Below, in pieces: positions 35,981 to 45,403 of a stretch of 64,000 bases of DNA. The notes under the pieces were generated by a model, which was not told the origin of the DNA, did not search any database, and saw only the letters and a list, made by a program, of their open reading frames with translations. Position numbers and translations under genes: made by a program. The stretch is from Methanospirillum lacunae (GTDB lineage Archaea; Halobacteriota; Methanomicrobia; Methanomicrobiales; Methanospirillaceae): the NCBI RefSeq assembly GCF_003173355.1, contig NZ_QGMY01000008.1:1-64000 (forward strand). Direction: 5' to 3'. The first letter of the stretch is position 1. Each line of letters begins with the position of its first letter.

Positions 35981-36826
35981 TCAATCCTTTTTCCACCAGA
36001 TCATTGCCCTTGGAGAGACACTGCTCATCGTGTACTGACCATCCTGATACAGCAATTTCTTCTCCAGATATTCTCTGAGTACAGTGTATTGCTCTTGAGT
36101 TTCAAGGTTGAGGCCCGCTCCCTGATCGCTGACTGCTTCATCCAGTGATGCAAACCTCTGCTGATGAATTTCTTTAGTTACCTCTACATTAGCATAAATG
36201 CCCATCTGGTGAAGCAGGTTAAATACGATATTTGGTTTCTGGTATTTTTTGAATGGAATTCCATATAGGGCCTCCCAGATATCCCCGTAATTCTTCTGCC
36301 ATGGAGAGAGCATATCTGCAAACCAGAAGATATAAACAAAACCGCAGGAGATCTGATCCATCTTCTGGAGACCTTCCCGAAGGTCAGGAAACCCAAGGGA
36401 GTAGGATGCAATAACAACATCATACGGCCCTTTAAGATCCCTGGAAGTATCCACATCTTCCCACTTCTTGGGGACGATAACTACGTTTTTCAGATTATCC
36501 TCAGCAATATTTGCAACAAGACACTCTCGCATAAACACAGACGGTTCAACGGCCGTAACCTCTTTGACAAGCCCAGCCAGGGGAATTGTGAGAGTCCCTG
36601 GTCCTGAACCCACATCCAGCACCCGTGAATCAGGAGAAATATTCATTGCGTTTATTCGTGCACGGGAAGCCTGCCAATCATTCTCCCTTGCTGTTTTGTT
36701 GAACCGGTCACATCGTTCTTTTTCAGACCACCGGTCTGCACAGCTGATAAATATTTTTTTACCCTTCTCTCCCTCTTCAGGTTTTTTCCAGGCTTCGTTC
36801 CAGTCTATTGTGGTAACATCTATCAT
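35981..36826 (-). CDS. Class I SAM-dependent methyltransferase
   Basis: 281 residues. After a helical N-terminus with WSEKERCDRFNKTARENDW, motif I is RVLDVGSGPGTLTIPLAG (near 70), then EVTAVEPSVFMRECL, GPYDVVIASYSLGFPDL and the later WFADMLSPWQKNYGDI. This layout is seen in many methanogen SAM methyltransferases beside FmdE, SBP and DUF364 genes. Substrate unknown. It converges on the FmdE gene and is divergent from the DUF364 gene (gap about 200 bases). Confidence 0.88.
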   Translation of the reverse strand: MIDVTTIDWNEAWKKPEEGEKGKKIFISCADRWSEKERCDRFNKTARENDWQASRARINAMNISPDSRVLDVGSGPGTLTIPLAGLVKEVTAVEPSVFMRECLVANIAEDNLKNVVIVPKKWEDVDTSRDLKGPYDVVIASYSLGFPDLREGLQKMDQISCGFVYIFWFADMLSPWQKNYGDIWEALYGIPFKKYQKPNIVFNLLHQMGIYANVEVTKEIHQQRFASLDEAVSDQGAGLNLETQEQYTVLREYLEKKLLYQDGQYTMSSVSPRAMIWWKKD

Positions 36827-37025
36827 AATATATACATCCAGGGTGTCATGCTACGGTCAGCAATAACCGCAGTCGTTCGTGATATTTCAGAGTTGTTGCA
36901 TACAACTATAATCAGGATTGTTAAATAAGATATGCAAATAATTACATGAATGTAATCTAAAATTACTTTGATCAAGACAAATATTCGCGTATTTTATTTT
37001 TACATTCCATGAAGATACAGGTACC

Positions 37026-37874
37026 ATGACAAAAGCACCAAAGCCTGATCAGATCCTGAACGATACCATTGCACTGCTTCGGGACAGACTGCCTGAACCC
37101 CTGGAATCGATTACAATTGAGAGTGTTGTAGTCGGGGTTTTTTTCACCGGAGTGAAACTAAGCAATGGATACGGAGGAATCTGTTTCACACCAGTTGATC
37201 TCATCCCTGAATCCGTCTGCTGCACCATAGCCGCAAGTGCAATGCCCTATTGCGGAAATATGCAGGGTGTATCACTAGACAAGGTTCTGGATCATATCTC
37301 ATCTCCTGCACCTCTGGTCAGAGCCGTGCTCATTAGTATCGTCAACGCCCTCTCTGCCTGGTATTTTGACATATGTCCCAAAGGAACCTATTGCATTGAG
37401 GATGATACTGATGCTTTTGATATTGTCGATGAAATCGATCCTAAAAAACCTGTTGTGGTTGTAGGGGCACTCTGGCCCGTGATTCACCGACTCAAGCAAC
37501 GGGGAGCTTCCTACCGGATCTTTGAACTCAACCGGAATGCACTTCGCGATGATGAACTTCCATTCTTTGTTCCTCCAGAAATGCAGGATGCTGCTCTTGC
37601 AGAGGCAGGATGCGTAGTGATGACAGGAGCGACAATGGTAACCGGGACTACTGAAGATCTCCTCTCCCGGATCCCCAAAGGAGTTCAGGTTATCATAGGG
37701 GGACCAACCATTAGCATGATTCCCGATCTTTTCTTTGAGATGGGGGTGACTGCTATCGGAGGAGATATTGTAACTGATCCAGACAGTCTGCTTACAACTA
37801 TCATGCAGGGCGGATCAGGGTACCATTTCTTTGGAAAATCTGCCCGAAAAATCCTGATCAGGAAGGCCTGTTGA
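37026..37874 (+). CDS. DUF4213/DUF364 protein, putative metal-chelate handling
   Basis: 282 residues. The N-terminal DUF4213 half (about 25-110) has GVFFTGVKLSNGYGGICFTP and PESVCC. The C-terminal DUF364 half has PVVVVGALWPVIHRLKQRGA, CVVMTGATMVTGTTEDLL, IIGGPTISMIPDLFF and GGSGYHFFGKSARKI at the end. These domains are annotated in Pfam as 'putative heavy-metal chelation' from structures and genome context beside FecCD-type transporters, but no activity is established. A paralogue lies at 57080 in the transporter island. The HD gene follows 17 bases later on the same strand. Confidence 0.88.
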   Translation: MTKAPKPDQILNDTIALLRDRLPEPLESITIESVVVGVFFTGVKLSNGYGGICFTPVDLIPESVCCTIAASAMPYCGNMQGVSLDKVLDHISSPAPLVRAVLISIVNALSAWYFDICPKGTYCIEDDTDAFDIVDEIDPKKPVVVVGALWPVIHRLKQRGASYRIFELNRNALRDDELPFFVPPEMQDAALAEAGCVVMTGATMVTGTTEDLLSRIPKGVQVIIGGPTISMIPDLFFEMGVTAIGGDIVTDPDSLLTTIMQGGSGYHFFGKSARKILIRKAC

Positions 37875-37891
37875 ATTAACAGCCCAGTGGT

Positions 37892-38668
37892 ATGACACAA
37901 CCAGACGAGAGAAGACGATATCAGCCCTTAGTTTTTCATCCTGGGATGCTTGACAGGATTGAACAGATTGAAGAATATGCGTCGCGTCTTCTCCCGTTCA
38001 TTCCCCGTGGTCTGCCTGTATATCAGTCACATGGAGTCAAACACTCACTTTCAATCATCCACACAATCAATTGCCTGACAGAAGTACCAGATCTCCAGAT
38101 TAATCAGGCAGAGGTTTTTCTGCTTTATCTTGCGGCATGGCTTCATGACCTTGGGTATCTTCATCCTCTCTCAATCTATGATCGTGGAATGCATACTGAA
38201 CTCTCGCTGGATATGATAGATCGGGACCCTACAATTCAACGTCACATCCAGTCATCAGAACTATCTCTCCTTGGAATAATCATCAGATATCATGATACCC
38301 ATACTGACCTTACAGCAATACGGGAGAGATCATCGAATGTCCGCATTTCGCTTATAACTGCACTCTTTCGTATCGCTGACGCCATCGATATCGGAACTGA
38401 CCGCTGTCCTCCCGAAGTATTTGAACTCATTAGTGATGGTCTGAACGAGCACAGTAGAAGGCATTGGCAGGCTCATCAGAATGTAATCGGTATCAGAATA
38501 TCATATCCGGTAATAATTATCATGGTTCGTGATCCTGAAAACCCCTTTTTCAGGAGGAGAGTTATCGCTCATCTTCAGGAGGATTGCATGACCGCTAACA
38601 TGATCCTGAAAAGATTCAATCTTTCACCTGTGACAATCGAATGTAGGAAAGAGGAGGGGACCATATAA
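37892..38668 (+). CDS. HD-domain metal-dependent phosphohydrolase
   Basis: 258 residues. The HD signature is spread over HGVKHSLSIIHTINCLT (His), LYLAAWLHDLGYLHPLS (HD pair near 85), IIIRYHDTHTDLT (His) and LFRIADAIDIGTDR (Asp). These ligands bind one or two metals to hydrolyse phosphate esters, often nucleotides; the branch looks like HD-GYP-unrelated cytoplasmic HD proteins. Substrate unknown. It is likely co-transcribed with the DUF4213/DUF364 gene and is followed by two hairpins and a T-run. Confidence 0.85.
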   Translation: MTQPDERRRYQPLVFHPGMLDRIEQIEEYASRLLPFIPRGLPVYQSHGVKHSLSIIHTINCLTEVPDLQINQAEVFLLYLAAWLHDLGYLHPLSIYDRGMHTELSLDMIDRDPTIQRHIQSSELSLLGIIIRYHDTHTDLTAIRERSSNVRISLITALFRIADAIDIGTDRCPPEVFELISDGLNEHSRRHWQAHQNVIGIRISYPVIIIMVRDPENPFFRRRVIAHLQEDCMTANMILKRFNLSPVTIECRKEEGTI

Positions 38669-38729
38669 TATGGGCTTATCTTATTACGCTGAAAAAAAAT
38701 GGAATTTCGGGTTGTAAGGGCATTTTTGG

Positions 38730-38782
38730 CAGGGTAATTAAACTGACCCTGACTGGATAAACTGCCGGATGTCAGTTTTTAT
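38730..38782 (+). terminator. Two hairpins with T-run after the HD gene
   Basis: Hairpin 1: cagggt-(10 bases)-accctg, 38730-38751. Hairpin 2: aaactg-(8 bases)-cagttt, 38759-38778, followed immediately by a T-run. They lie between converging genes and should end the DUF364-HD transcript. Confidence 0.5.
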
Positions 38783-41604
38783 CAAATTTTAAACTTTGCC
38801 ATCTCACCTGATACATTTTCGACGATTCCAACTACACCTGACATGATCTGTCCGATTTCATCAATTGAGGCACTTGCCTCTTGAGATGCTGCTGCAGCAT
38901 CACCCGCCTCCTGTGAGGTGTTCTGGATCAGGTTGGCAACTTCCTGAATGCTTGCGGTCACTTCCTCTACCGATGCTGCCTGCTCCTCTGATGCAGAAGC
39001 CACTTCAACTGTATTGTTGTTTATCTCACCGATAGTATCTGCAATCCTGTTAAAGGCAGTAAGGGTCTCTTCCAAAGCATTGCTTCCCTCCATTACGGCA
39101 GTTGTGGATTTTTCCATCGCTTCTGTTGCCTGCTTTGCCCGGGCCTGAAGTTTTGTAATGATATCATCTATGGTCTCTGCTGATTTGCGTGAATCGAGAG
39201 CGAGGGATTTTACTTCAGAAGCTACAACTGCAAATCCTCTCCCTGCATCCCCGGCCCGTGCTGCCTCTATGGCTGCATTAAGAGCAAGGAGATTGGTCTG
39301 GCTGGCGATATCAGATATTAATCTGACGATCTTTCCGATCTCATCCATCTCTGAGTTGATTCCAGAAACAATCGAATCGACCTCCTCAGTTGAGAGTGTG
39401 ATATCACCCATGGCTTTTTCAGACCGGTGAGCGAGAGTAATACCACCTTTTGCCAATTCGTTTGCCTGATTTGAAGAGACTGAAACTGATTCGGCCTTCC
39501 TTGATACTGCCCCGACAGTTTCATTGAGATCCTCCATCGCACGAAGCACCTGTGAGATTCCATCACCTCCTTGTTCTGAGTTTTGACTGACTTTTCCTGT
39601 ATTGGTTGCAATCTGCTGTGCTCCGGTTATGACCTCTTCTATACTCACATTCGCCTGTTCGGCTCGTGTTGCCAGATCAGAGATATTCTTATTAATGAGA
39701 GATACTGCCTCTGAAACTTTTATACCAATATTGTTCAGTGCATTACGGAATTGTATCCATTCGCCTTTTACCTCTATCTTCTGATCAAACCGTATTGCAA
39801 AGTTATAATTTGCATATGCTTCAGCGATCTTCATCGATTCATAGACCGGAGCGGTTATTGAATCAAGGGTCTGGTTCATACCCTCTATGATAGTACGGTA
39901 ATCCCCTTCATGAATTGAAGGATCGGACCTGTACTGGATATTTCCAGCTATCGCTGCCTTTGCAATGGCATCGGAATCAGAAACCAGACTTGTTATTGCC
40001 TGACGTGCTGTCTCTACTGCCTGTCCAATTTTAACAAACTGCTCCCTTGCCTGTGCAGAATGTTCATCTGCTTCCAGGATCTCCACACTAAATGTTGTAT
40101 TTCCATTGGCAAGCGACCTGATATTCTGCTGTACCAGTTCAACCGATCGTTCTAGATATGAGAGGAGCGATCTGATCTCTGTCATATCAGAAAATATTTC
40201 GATAAACCGAATTACATCTCCTTTTTGATTCGTAATTGGAATGTAGACATAGTCCAGATTTTTGACTCCTTTTGGAGAATCTACAACCATTCTTCCTCGT
40301 GCAGCTTTTTTGGTTTCTAGTGCCTCTCTGATAGTTGGACCTACCCGCTCAGTGACATTGATGTCGCTGAGTTTCATTTTGAGACTCTCTTCATGGGTGT
40401 ATCCCAATATCTTCTCGAATGCCGGATTGTTGTCTCTAATATGCTGATCTGTATCCACCATCAGGATTGCATTCGGATTTTCTTGGATAAACGTCTGGAT
40501 CTCATCGATATATGCAACCTGTTCGGATATGTCGATGTACATTGCTACTACGTTGACAACATTACCATTTACATCAATAATGGGAATATACGTAAAATCA
40601 AGTGTCTTCACTGCCCATCCAAAGTCCACAACCAGTCTTCCTTTCCCCGGCTTCTTTAAGGTGAGAACATCACCAAAAGACTGTCCTTCACGTTTGGTGA
40701 TATTAAACTCCTGTATTTTCATAGAGAGTAACTGTTTTTCAGGTAACTTACACAGATCCAGGAAAGATGGATTAACTGCAAGAATATTTCCCTGAGTATC
40801 CATAGTAATTATTGAAGCCGGATTTTCTTTAACCAGGGCATCAGATTCGTTGATCCTTTGGACAAGTTCGGTAAGATCAGCAAAGATATCATAAATTATA
40901 ATAAGATTTCCTTCAGAATCAAAGACCGGAATATACGAATATTCCATATTTTTGATACCGGTGGGGAAATCTACTACAACCGTGCCTGATACAATTGATT
41001 TTGATTTCACAGCATCTTCGACTGTCAGACCTTCCCTTTTGATAGTTTTAAAATCAGCCAGGGTTTTACCAATCCAGTCTTCCCATCTATATCCTGATAT
41101 CTTGGTAAAAGCTGGGTTAACTTCAGCAATTGTCAGATCTGGATTTAGTTTAAGAAGAGCATAGGGGTTCTGGTTTATAAGGGCCTTATTTTCTTCAATC
41201 CGTACCTGCTTGGACATATCAATAACGGTAGTCAGCAGGCATTGTTCTCCATTGTAGAGAATTGGTTTAAGAGTAACCCTTGCAGGAAATTGCTTCATCT
41301 TCAGGGTCATATGTTCCCAGTAAAATGAAACTGAACCTGTCGAAAATGCTTTATTTATAAGTCTCTCAACCTCAAAGGCAGTATCAGATCCGTTTTTTTG
41401 TTTTAAGGGTGACAATATACTCGGTTGTTTTCCGATGATCTCATTCCGGTCTGAAGCATCAAATATCCGGAGTGTTTCTTTGTTACAATCGATAAAAACC
41501 CCCTGCTTCCCTATAATAAGGGTCCCTATGGGTATTGAATCGATAATTGTCTGGAGCGACTGGGTATCTACAGCACTGATCACTGATTGATATTGTTCGG
41601 TCAT
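38782..41604 (-). CDS. Soluble chemoreceptor (methyl-accepting protein) with four PAS domains
   Basis: About 940 residues. I set the start at ATG 41604, which has GGGAGGAT just upstream, not at 41643. No membrane helix is present, so it is cytoplasmic. Four PAS units occupy about 10-120, 140-250, 258-365 and 375-485. The last three share a C-terminal block with K-G-x-x-V-V-D and Y-x-Y-I-P (for example [20 protein letters not shown]), which suggests internal duplication. HAMP-like helices follow (490-650). The signalling hairpin tip is [20 protein letters not shown], then [14 protein letters not shown]. It would sense redox or small ligands and drive CheA for archaellum control. No che genes adjoin. 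Confidence 0.93.
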   Translation of the reverse strand: MTEQYQSVISAVDTQSLQTIIDSIPIGTLIIGKQGVFIDCNKETLRIFDASDRNEIIGKQPSILSPLKQKNGSDTAFEVERLINKAFSTGSVSFYWEHMTLKMKQFPARVTLKPILYNGEQCLLTTVIDMSKQVRIEENKALINQNPYALLKLNPDLTIAEVNPAFTKISGYRWEDWIGKTLADFKTIKREGLTVEDAVKSKSIVSGTVVVDFPTGIKNMEYSYIPVFDSEGNLIIIYDIFADLTELVQRINESDALVKENPASIITMDTQGNILAVNPSFLDLCKLPEKQLLSMKIQEFNITKREGQSFGDVLTLKKPGKGRLVVDFGWAVKTLDFTYIPIIDVNGNVVNVVAMYIDISEQVAYIDEIQTFIQENPNAILMVDTDQHIRDNNPAFEKILGYTHEESLKMKLSDINVTERVGPTIREALETKKAARGRMVVDSPKGVKNLDYVYIPITNQKGDVIRFIEIFSDMTEIRSLLSYLERSVELVQQNIRSLANGNTTFSVEILEADEHSAQAREQFVKIGQAVETARQAITSLVSDSDAIAKAAIAGNIQYRSDPSIHEGDYRTIIEGMNQTLDSITAPVYESMKIAEAYANYNFAIRFDQKIEVKGEWIQFRNALNNIGIKVSEAVSLINKNISDLATRAEQANVSIEEVITGAQQIATNTGKVSQNSEQGGDGISQVLRAMEDLNETVGAVSRKAESVSVSSNQANELAKGGITLAHRSEKAMGDITLSTEEVDSIVSGINSEMDEIGKIVRLISDIASQTNLLALNAAIEAARAGDAGRGFAVVASEVKSLALDSRKSAETIDDIITKLQARAKQATEAMEKSTTAVMEGSNALEETLTAFNRIADTIGEINNNTVEVASASEEQAASVEEVTASIQEVANLIQNTSQEAGDAAAASQEASASIDEIGQIMSGVVGIVENVSGEMAKFKI

Positions 41605-41643
41605 GGTATCCTCCCTAAACCTGCCGATAAAGCAGAAGTACAT

Positions 41644-42143
41644 CTTACTTTTTAATTACCCGTCCAAAGATTCGTTTTAATTGAGTTCAAGATACCAATA
41701 GGTACATCCCCACCACGCGGTAATCATGAAACAGGTAAGTCATGTAGGAAGTAAACTGCCCGTATATATATAATTATCTCGTATCTCCTGTATTTGTACT
41801 TCTCATTGTAATATCAGATGATGAAGAACGCAGAAAAACCCTGGTGTAATTATATCATCATCTGAACTCAGTGGCGTTTGGTCTGAGAGACCTGTATAAA
41901 CTGAAAAAATGAAACGAATCATCTCTCTATGTCTGTACCTGCTTCCGATTTGAATCATAATAACTTCGTTAATTTGTTTTGATAGGTACATATTATTGAT
42001 ATTTAAATAATGTTTGTTTCTTTAGAAAAAGTAATAATTAGGCTTATTTTTAAAAATAAATCAAATTTTTAAAAATTTAAGTTCATGTTCGATTGGAAAA
42101 TATTAACAAAATCTAAAACTTATATTATATTGTTAACAAATGG
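41644..42143. promoter_or_regulatory. Divergent regulatory region upstream of the first binding-protein gene
   Basis: 500 bases without a convincing gene. An 11-bp perfect inverted repeat lies at 41814-41824 and 41855-41865. From 42000 on it is very AT-rich. TAATAATTAGGCTT at 42032-42045 recurs (as TAATAATTAGGTT) upstream of the next binding-protein gene. TTATATTATATT at 42119-42130 is a TATA-like element, but only about 15-25 bases before the start, close to what a leaderless transcript would need. TGTTAACA (42130-42137) is palindromic. Confidence 0.45.
41814..41865. repeat. Perfect 11-bp inverted repeat
   Basis: tcagatgatga (41814-41824) is exactly complementary in reverse to tcatcatctga (41855-41865), with 30 bases between. 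It could be an RNA hairpin with a large loop or paired operator halves. No gene contains it. Confidence 0.7.
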
Positions 42144-43208
42144 ATGGTTAAAAGTATGAATTTGAGGAAAATTATAGTATGTATCCTCATGCTCATGGTG
42201 TTGAGCATACCCGTCTCTGTCTGGGCTGAAGCAAATCAGACACAAACAATTACTGATATGGCTGGCCGGACTGTTACAATCCCGGCACATATCGAAGGTG
42301 TTCTTGGAACTTCTCCACCAACAACCATGCTCATTTACATGATCGCACCCGACAAGCTGCTTGGATGGAACTCTAATAATACCGGATTCCTTCCTGCAAA
42401 GTATCTGAATTTGCCCGCTGTTGGAGGATGGTTTGGTGGGAAGGAAGGGAATTATGAATCGTTCCTTGCAATGCACCCCGATATCATTCTTGAAGGGTAC
42501 AATCAGCAGGGTGATATGAAGTCCACTGTTGATGCACGACAGGATAAGTTCGGATCTCTTCCGGTTGTTGGTGTAGAGAACAGTGTTGACGCTTTGAGTT
42601 ACGAAAAACCGATTAAGTTCATGGGTGATCTGCTTGGAGAATCAGCTCAGGCAGATAAGATGATTACCTTCTATAACTCTGTATTAGACCAGGTTCAAAG
42701 CAAGGTTTCAGCAATTCCAGAATCTAAAAAAGTTACTGTTTATCAGGCGGCCGGAAATGATGGACTAACCACTGAAGTCAAAGGTTCTCCTCATTCCCAG
42801 TTAATTGACATAGCAGGTGGGATTAACGTTGTTGATGAGCCCCTTACTGATGCTTTTGGCGAGATCAAAGTATCAATGGAACAGGTGATGACCTGGAATC
42901 CAGACGTGATCATTGTAGAGGATGCAAACCTGTACAAGAAGATGTTCACAGATCCGTCCTGGTCCCAGATTAAAGCGGTCAAGGATAAACGCGTATATCT
43001 TACTCCAAAAACCCCGTTCAGCTGGTATGACCACCCACCGGGTGTAAACCGGATCATTGGTATTCCGTGGACTGCCAAAATGCTGTATCCGGATGAATTC
43101 AAGGATCTGGACCTGAATCAGTTGATTAAAGATTTCCACTTGATCTTCCTGCACTTTGATATCACTGATGACCAGATTAAAAGTGCTCTGAATCCCGTTG
43201 CATCGTGA
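42144..43208 (+). CDS. Iron-complex/cobalamin-type ABC substrate-binding protein 1
   Basis: 354 residues. A signal peptide ends near VSVWAEA, without a lipobox Cys. The mature part starts with ITDMAGRTVTIPAHIEGVLG, the FepB/BtuF-fold opening, then TSPPTTMLIYMIAPDKLLGW, GGKEGNYESFLAMHPDII, and in the second lobe MEQVMTWNPDVIIVEDA and HPPGVNRIIGIPWTAKMLYP. With proteins 2, 3 and 6 it forms a subgroup with the PPG-x-N-R-I-I-G-I-P-W signature, probably a similar ligand. It precedes a methyltransferase gene by a one-base stop/start overlap. The ligand is an iron-, cobalt- or other metal-complex by family only. Confidence 0.92.
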   Translation: MVKSMNLRKIIVCILMLMVLSIPVSVWAEANQTQTITDMAGRTVTIPAHIEGVLGTSPPTTMLIYMIAPDKLLGWNSNNTGFLPAKYLNLPAVGGWFGGKEGNYESFLAMHPDIILEGYNQQGDMKSTVDARQDKFGSLPVVGVENSVDALSYEKPIKFMGDLLGESAQADKMITFYNSVLDQVQSKVSAIPESKKVTVYQAAGNDGLTTEVKGSPHSQLIDIAGGINVVDEPLTDAFGEIKVSMEQVMTWNPDVIIVEDANLYKKMFTDPSWSQIKAVKDKRVYLTPKTPFSWYDHPPGVNRIIGIPWTAKMLYPDEFKDLDLNQLIKDFHLIFLHFDITDDQIKSALNPVAS

Positions 43209-44248
43209 TGGAGCAGAATCATCAAAAGGGGTTAAATCCCCTTTCTTCTAAGGGTCAGGCATGTGGTGAAGATTTTCATCGAATCGATGAAGTCATATCT
43301 GGATTCCGGCGGTATCGTGTTCTCACCTGGGCACTGGAATCTGGTATAGCCGATATTCTGTATGCTGTTGGTCCCCATGATCCAGATGTCCTGATACAAA
43401 AACTCGGATATCAGAGTTCTTTTGGAAAATCCTTTTTAGAAGCACTCGTAGAGATTGGCATTCTGGAAAAGAAAGAGAACAAAGTAGGATTGTGCTCAAA
43501 ACTTGCTCCATATCTGGTATCAGAGAGCCCACTATATCAGGGAGATTCTATCAGGTCTTCATCTGAGGGTATATGGGGACAGAGTGAGGATTTCTTTAAA
43601 GAGAATTCCGAGTCTCAAAAGCCAGCCAGCCAGATGAGTCCAGATTTTCTTAAAGTGGTCTGTCAGCATAGTATGAGGGGAGAGATTCAGGAAATTACAC
43701 GAATCTTAAGTAATATCCCGGAATTTCAATCTTCACACACACTTCTTGACATTGGGGGAGGACATGGTATGTATTCCATCTCATTTTGTCAAAAGAACCC
43801 GGGTTTGTCTGCAGTTATTCTTGATAAACAGTCTATCACTCCATTTACCCTGGAGATGGTTAAGCGGTACCAGATGGTGGACCGAATCTCAATCGAGACA
43901 GGGGACATGAATGTTGATATCCCAGGATCCGGGTATGATATGGTATTTGCATCTCATATTCTGTACCGGGCTGATGATCTTCATCTATTGCTCAAACGTA
44001 TTGCGGCGAAGATAAAAACAAGAGGTCTTTTTATCTCAAACCACAAGTTTGAAGATGACTGGATCATCCCCAGAGAAGATGCCCTTAAAGCCATGGATAC
44101 GGTTTTCATCAAAGGTCATCATCACATGGTGACGAGGGATGAGTTTAAAAATGTATTAGGATCATCTGGATTATCCGGGATCCAGTCTTTCAACATACGT
44201 ACATGTACCGGGTTTTCCACACTAACCATTGCAACTAAAAATATGTAG
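43208..44248 (+). CDS. O-methyltransferase-type (Methyltransf_2) enzyme, coupled to a binding-protein gene
   Basis: About 346 residues. ATG 43208 overlaps the stop of the binding-protein gene as TGATG; a GTG one codon earlier is possible. The N-terminal 100 residues form a winged-helix dimerisation-like domain (FRRYRVLTWALESGIADIL). Motif I is TLLDIGGGHGMYSISFCQ near 178, then AVILDKQSITPFTLEM, YDMVFASHILYRADDLH and RGLFISNHKFEDDW. This family methylates hydroxyls of small molecules, also tetrapyrrole side chains (BchU-like). Coupling with a secreted binding protein is unusual and suggests that the cell modifies the imported compound or its ligand. Confidence 0.88.
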   Translation: MEQNHQKGLNPLSSKGQACGEDFHRIDEVISGFRRYRVLTWALESGIADILYAVGPHDPDVLIQKLGYQSSFGKSFLEALVEIGILEKKENKVGLCSKLAPYLVSESPLYQGDSIRSSSEGIWGQSEDFFKENSESQKPASQMSPDFLKVVCQHSMRGEIQEITRILSNIPEFQSSHTLLDIGGGHGMYSISFCQKNPGLSAVILDKQSITPFTLEMVKRYQMVDRISIETGDMNVDIPGSGYDMVFASHILYRADDLHLLLKRIAAKIKTRGLFISNHKFEDDWIIPREDALKAMDTVFIKGHHHMVTRDEFKNVLGSSGLSGIQSFNIRTCTGFSTLTIATKNM

Positions 44249-44320
44249 GAGAATTCTTTGAATGAATGTCTCTTATCTTTTTTTAAATGTGATGGCTCAT
44301 GTAGATATTTTTAATAATTT

Positions 44321-44351
44321 ATTGGTATTATTAAGCCTAAGAAATACCAAT
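44321..44351. terminator. Inverted repeat between converging genes
   Basis: attggtatt (44321-44329) and aataccaat (44343-44351) pair perfectly over 9 bp around a 13-base loop. The loop contains ttaagcctaa, whose complement TTAGGCTTAA resembles the TTAGGCTT at 42039. Its position between the methyltransferase and ATPase ends fits a bidirectional terminator; the surroundings to 44524 are AT-rich. Confidence 0.45.
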
Positions 44352-44524
44352 TAATGATCTGATAAAAAAATGGCACTTACAAAAAATTGTTTAGTTAACC
44401 TAATTTTGCATATAAAAATCTGATATCGTTATACAAATAAATACTATTTGTCTGATTATTGTATCCCTATTTTTAATTACAAATCAGGAATCAAATCAAA
44501 AAAGGAAATTAAGAGAAAAGATTT

Positions 44525-45403
44525 TTAACAAAACCCACAATTTTTGCAGAGTCCTGCATGTTCCTGACATTCTTTAAAGTACTGATCAAGTATTGACTCT
44601 GTAGAACACTCACATCCTGTCCTGTATCTGACTGGAATACATACCTTTCTACCAGCTACTTCAATAAATTCAACTCTAACATCTACATGATACGTAGCTT
44701 TAAGATCTTCACTAGTAATGACCTCTTCAGCCGGGCCGATCTTCGAAAAAGAACCTTCTCGCATGATACCAACCATATCAGATACTATGAAGGCATGGTC
44801 CGGAAAATGGGAGGTCATAATTATTGAAATTCCCCTGTCGCGGAGCCGTTCAATCAGGGAAAGAACCTGCATCTGATTGCCAAAATCAAGGTGGGAAGTC
44901 GGTTCATCTAAAAGAAGAATTTCAGGCTCCTGGGCAAGAGCTCGTGCGATGAGAGCCAGTTGATGCTCACCTCCACTGATTTCATTCACAGGTTTATCTA
45001 TTAAATGAAATACTCCCACTTCCTGGATTGCATCAATTGCAATTTTTATATCCTCATCTTTGGGAGACGAAAATGCAGAAATAAATGGAGCCCTTCCCAT
45101 TACAACATAATCAATTACAGTATATGGAAATGAAACATCCCATCGTTGAGGAACAAATGCAATTTTCTTGGCAAGTTCCTGTCGTTCCATCTCTCTGATA
45201 TCTATATTTTCAATCTGAACAGATCCATTATTTAGATCTAAAAGGTTGATGAGACACCGTAAAAGAGTGGATTTTCCTGTTCCATTAGGACCCAGAATAC
45301 AAAATAATTCTCCGGGCTTCAAGGTAAAGGAAACATTTGAAAATACAGTACGTTGTTTATTCCAATTGAACTGGAGATTATGTGCACTAAATGTTATACC
45401 CAT
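44525..45403 (-). CDS. FecE/BtuD-type ABC ATPase with six-cysteine C-terminal tail
   Basis: About 292 residues from ATG 45403, which has GGAGGAGG seven bases upstream; a longer frame to 45421 is less likely. Walker A is GPNGTGKST, Q-loop FVPQRWD, signature ISGGEHQ, Walker B EILLLDEPTSHLDFGN, H-loop MTSHFPDH. After the ATPase core there is a tail with six cysteines: GCECSTES, then FKECQEHAGLCKNCGFC at the end. The paralogue at 58007 has no such tail. It may hold a metal or Fe-S site and adjust transport, as C-terminal domains of MetN and ModC do. It overlaps the permease gene by about 10 bases. Confidence 0.93.
   Translation of the reverse strand: MGITFSAHNLQFNWNKQRTVFSNVSFTLKPGELFCILGPNGTGKSTLLRCLINLLDLNNGSVQIENIDIREMERQELAKKIAFVPQRWDVSFPYTVIDYVVMGRAPFISAFSSPKDEDIKIAIDAIQEVGVFHLIDKPVNEISGGEHQLALIARALAQEPEILLLDEPTSHLDFGNQMQVLSLIERLRDRGISIIMTSHFPDHAFIVSDMVGIMREGSFSKIGPAEEVITSEDLKATYHVDVRVEFIEVAGRKVCIPVRYRTGCECSTESILDQYFKECQEHAGLCKNCGFC

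Noticed and set aside
41803-41991. 62-codon minus-strand frame upstream of the chemoreceptor
   Set aside because: It overlaps the 11-bp inverted repeat, has no motif, and its composition looks non-coding.
44389-44404. DtxR-like sequence ttagttaacctaa
   Set aside because: It lies between two converging genes, so it cannot control their promoters; it is also one base short of the palindrome.
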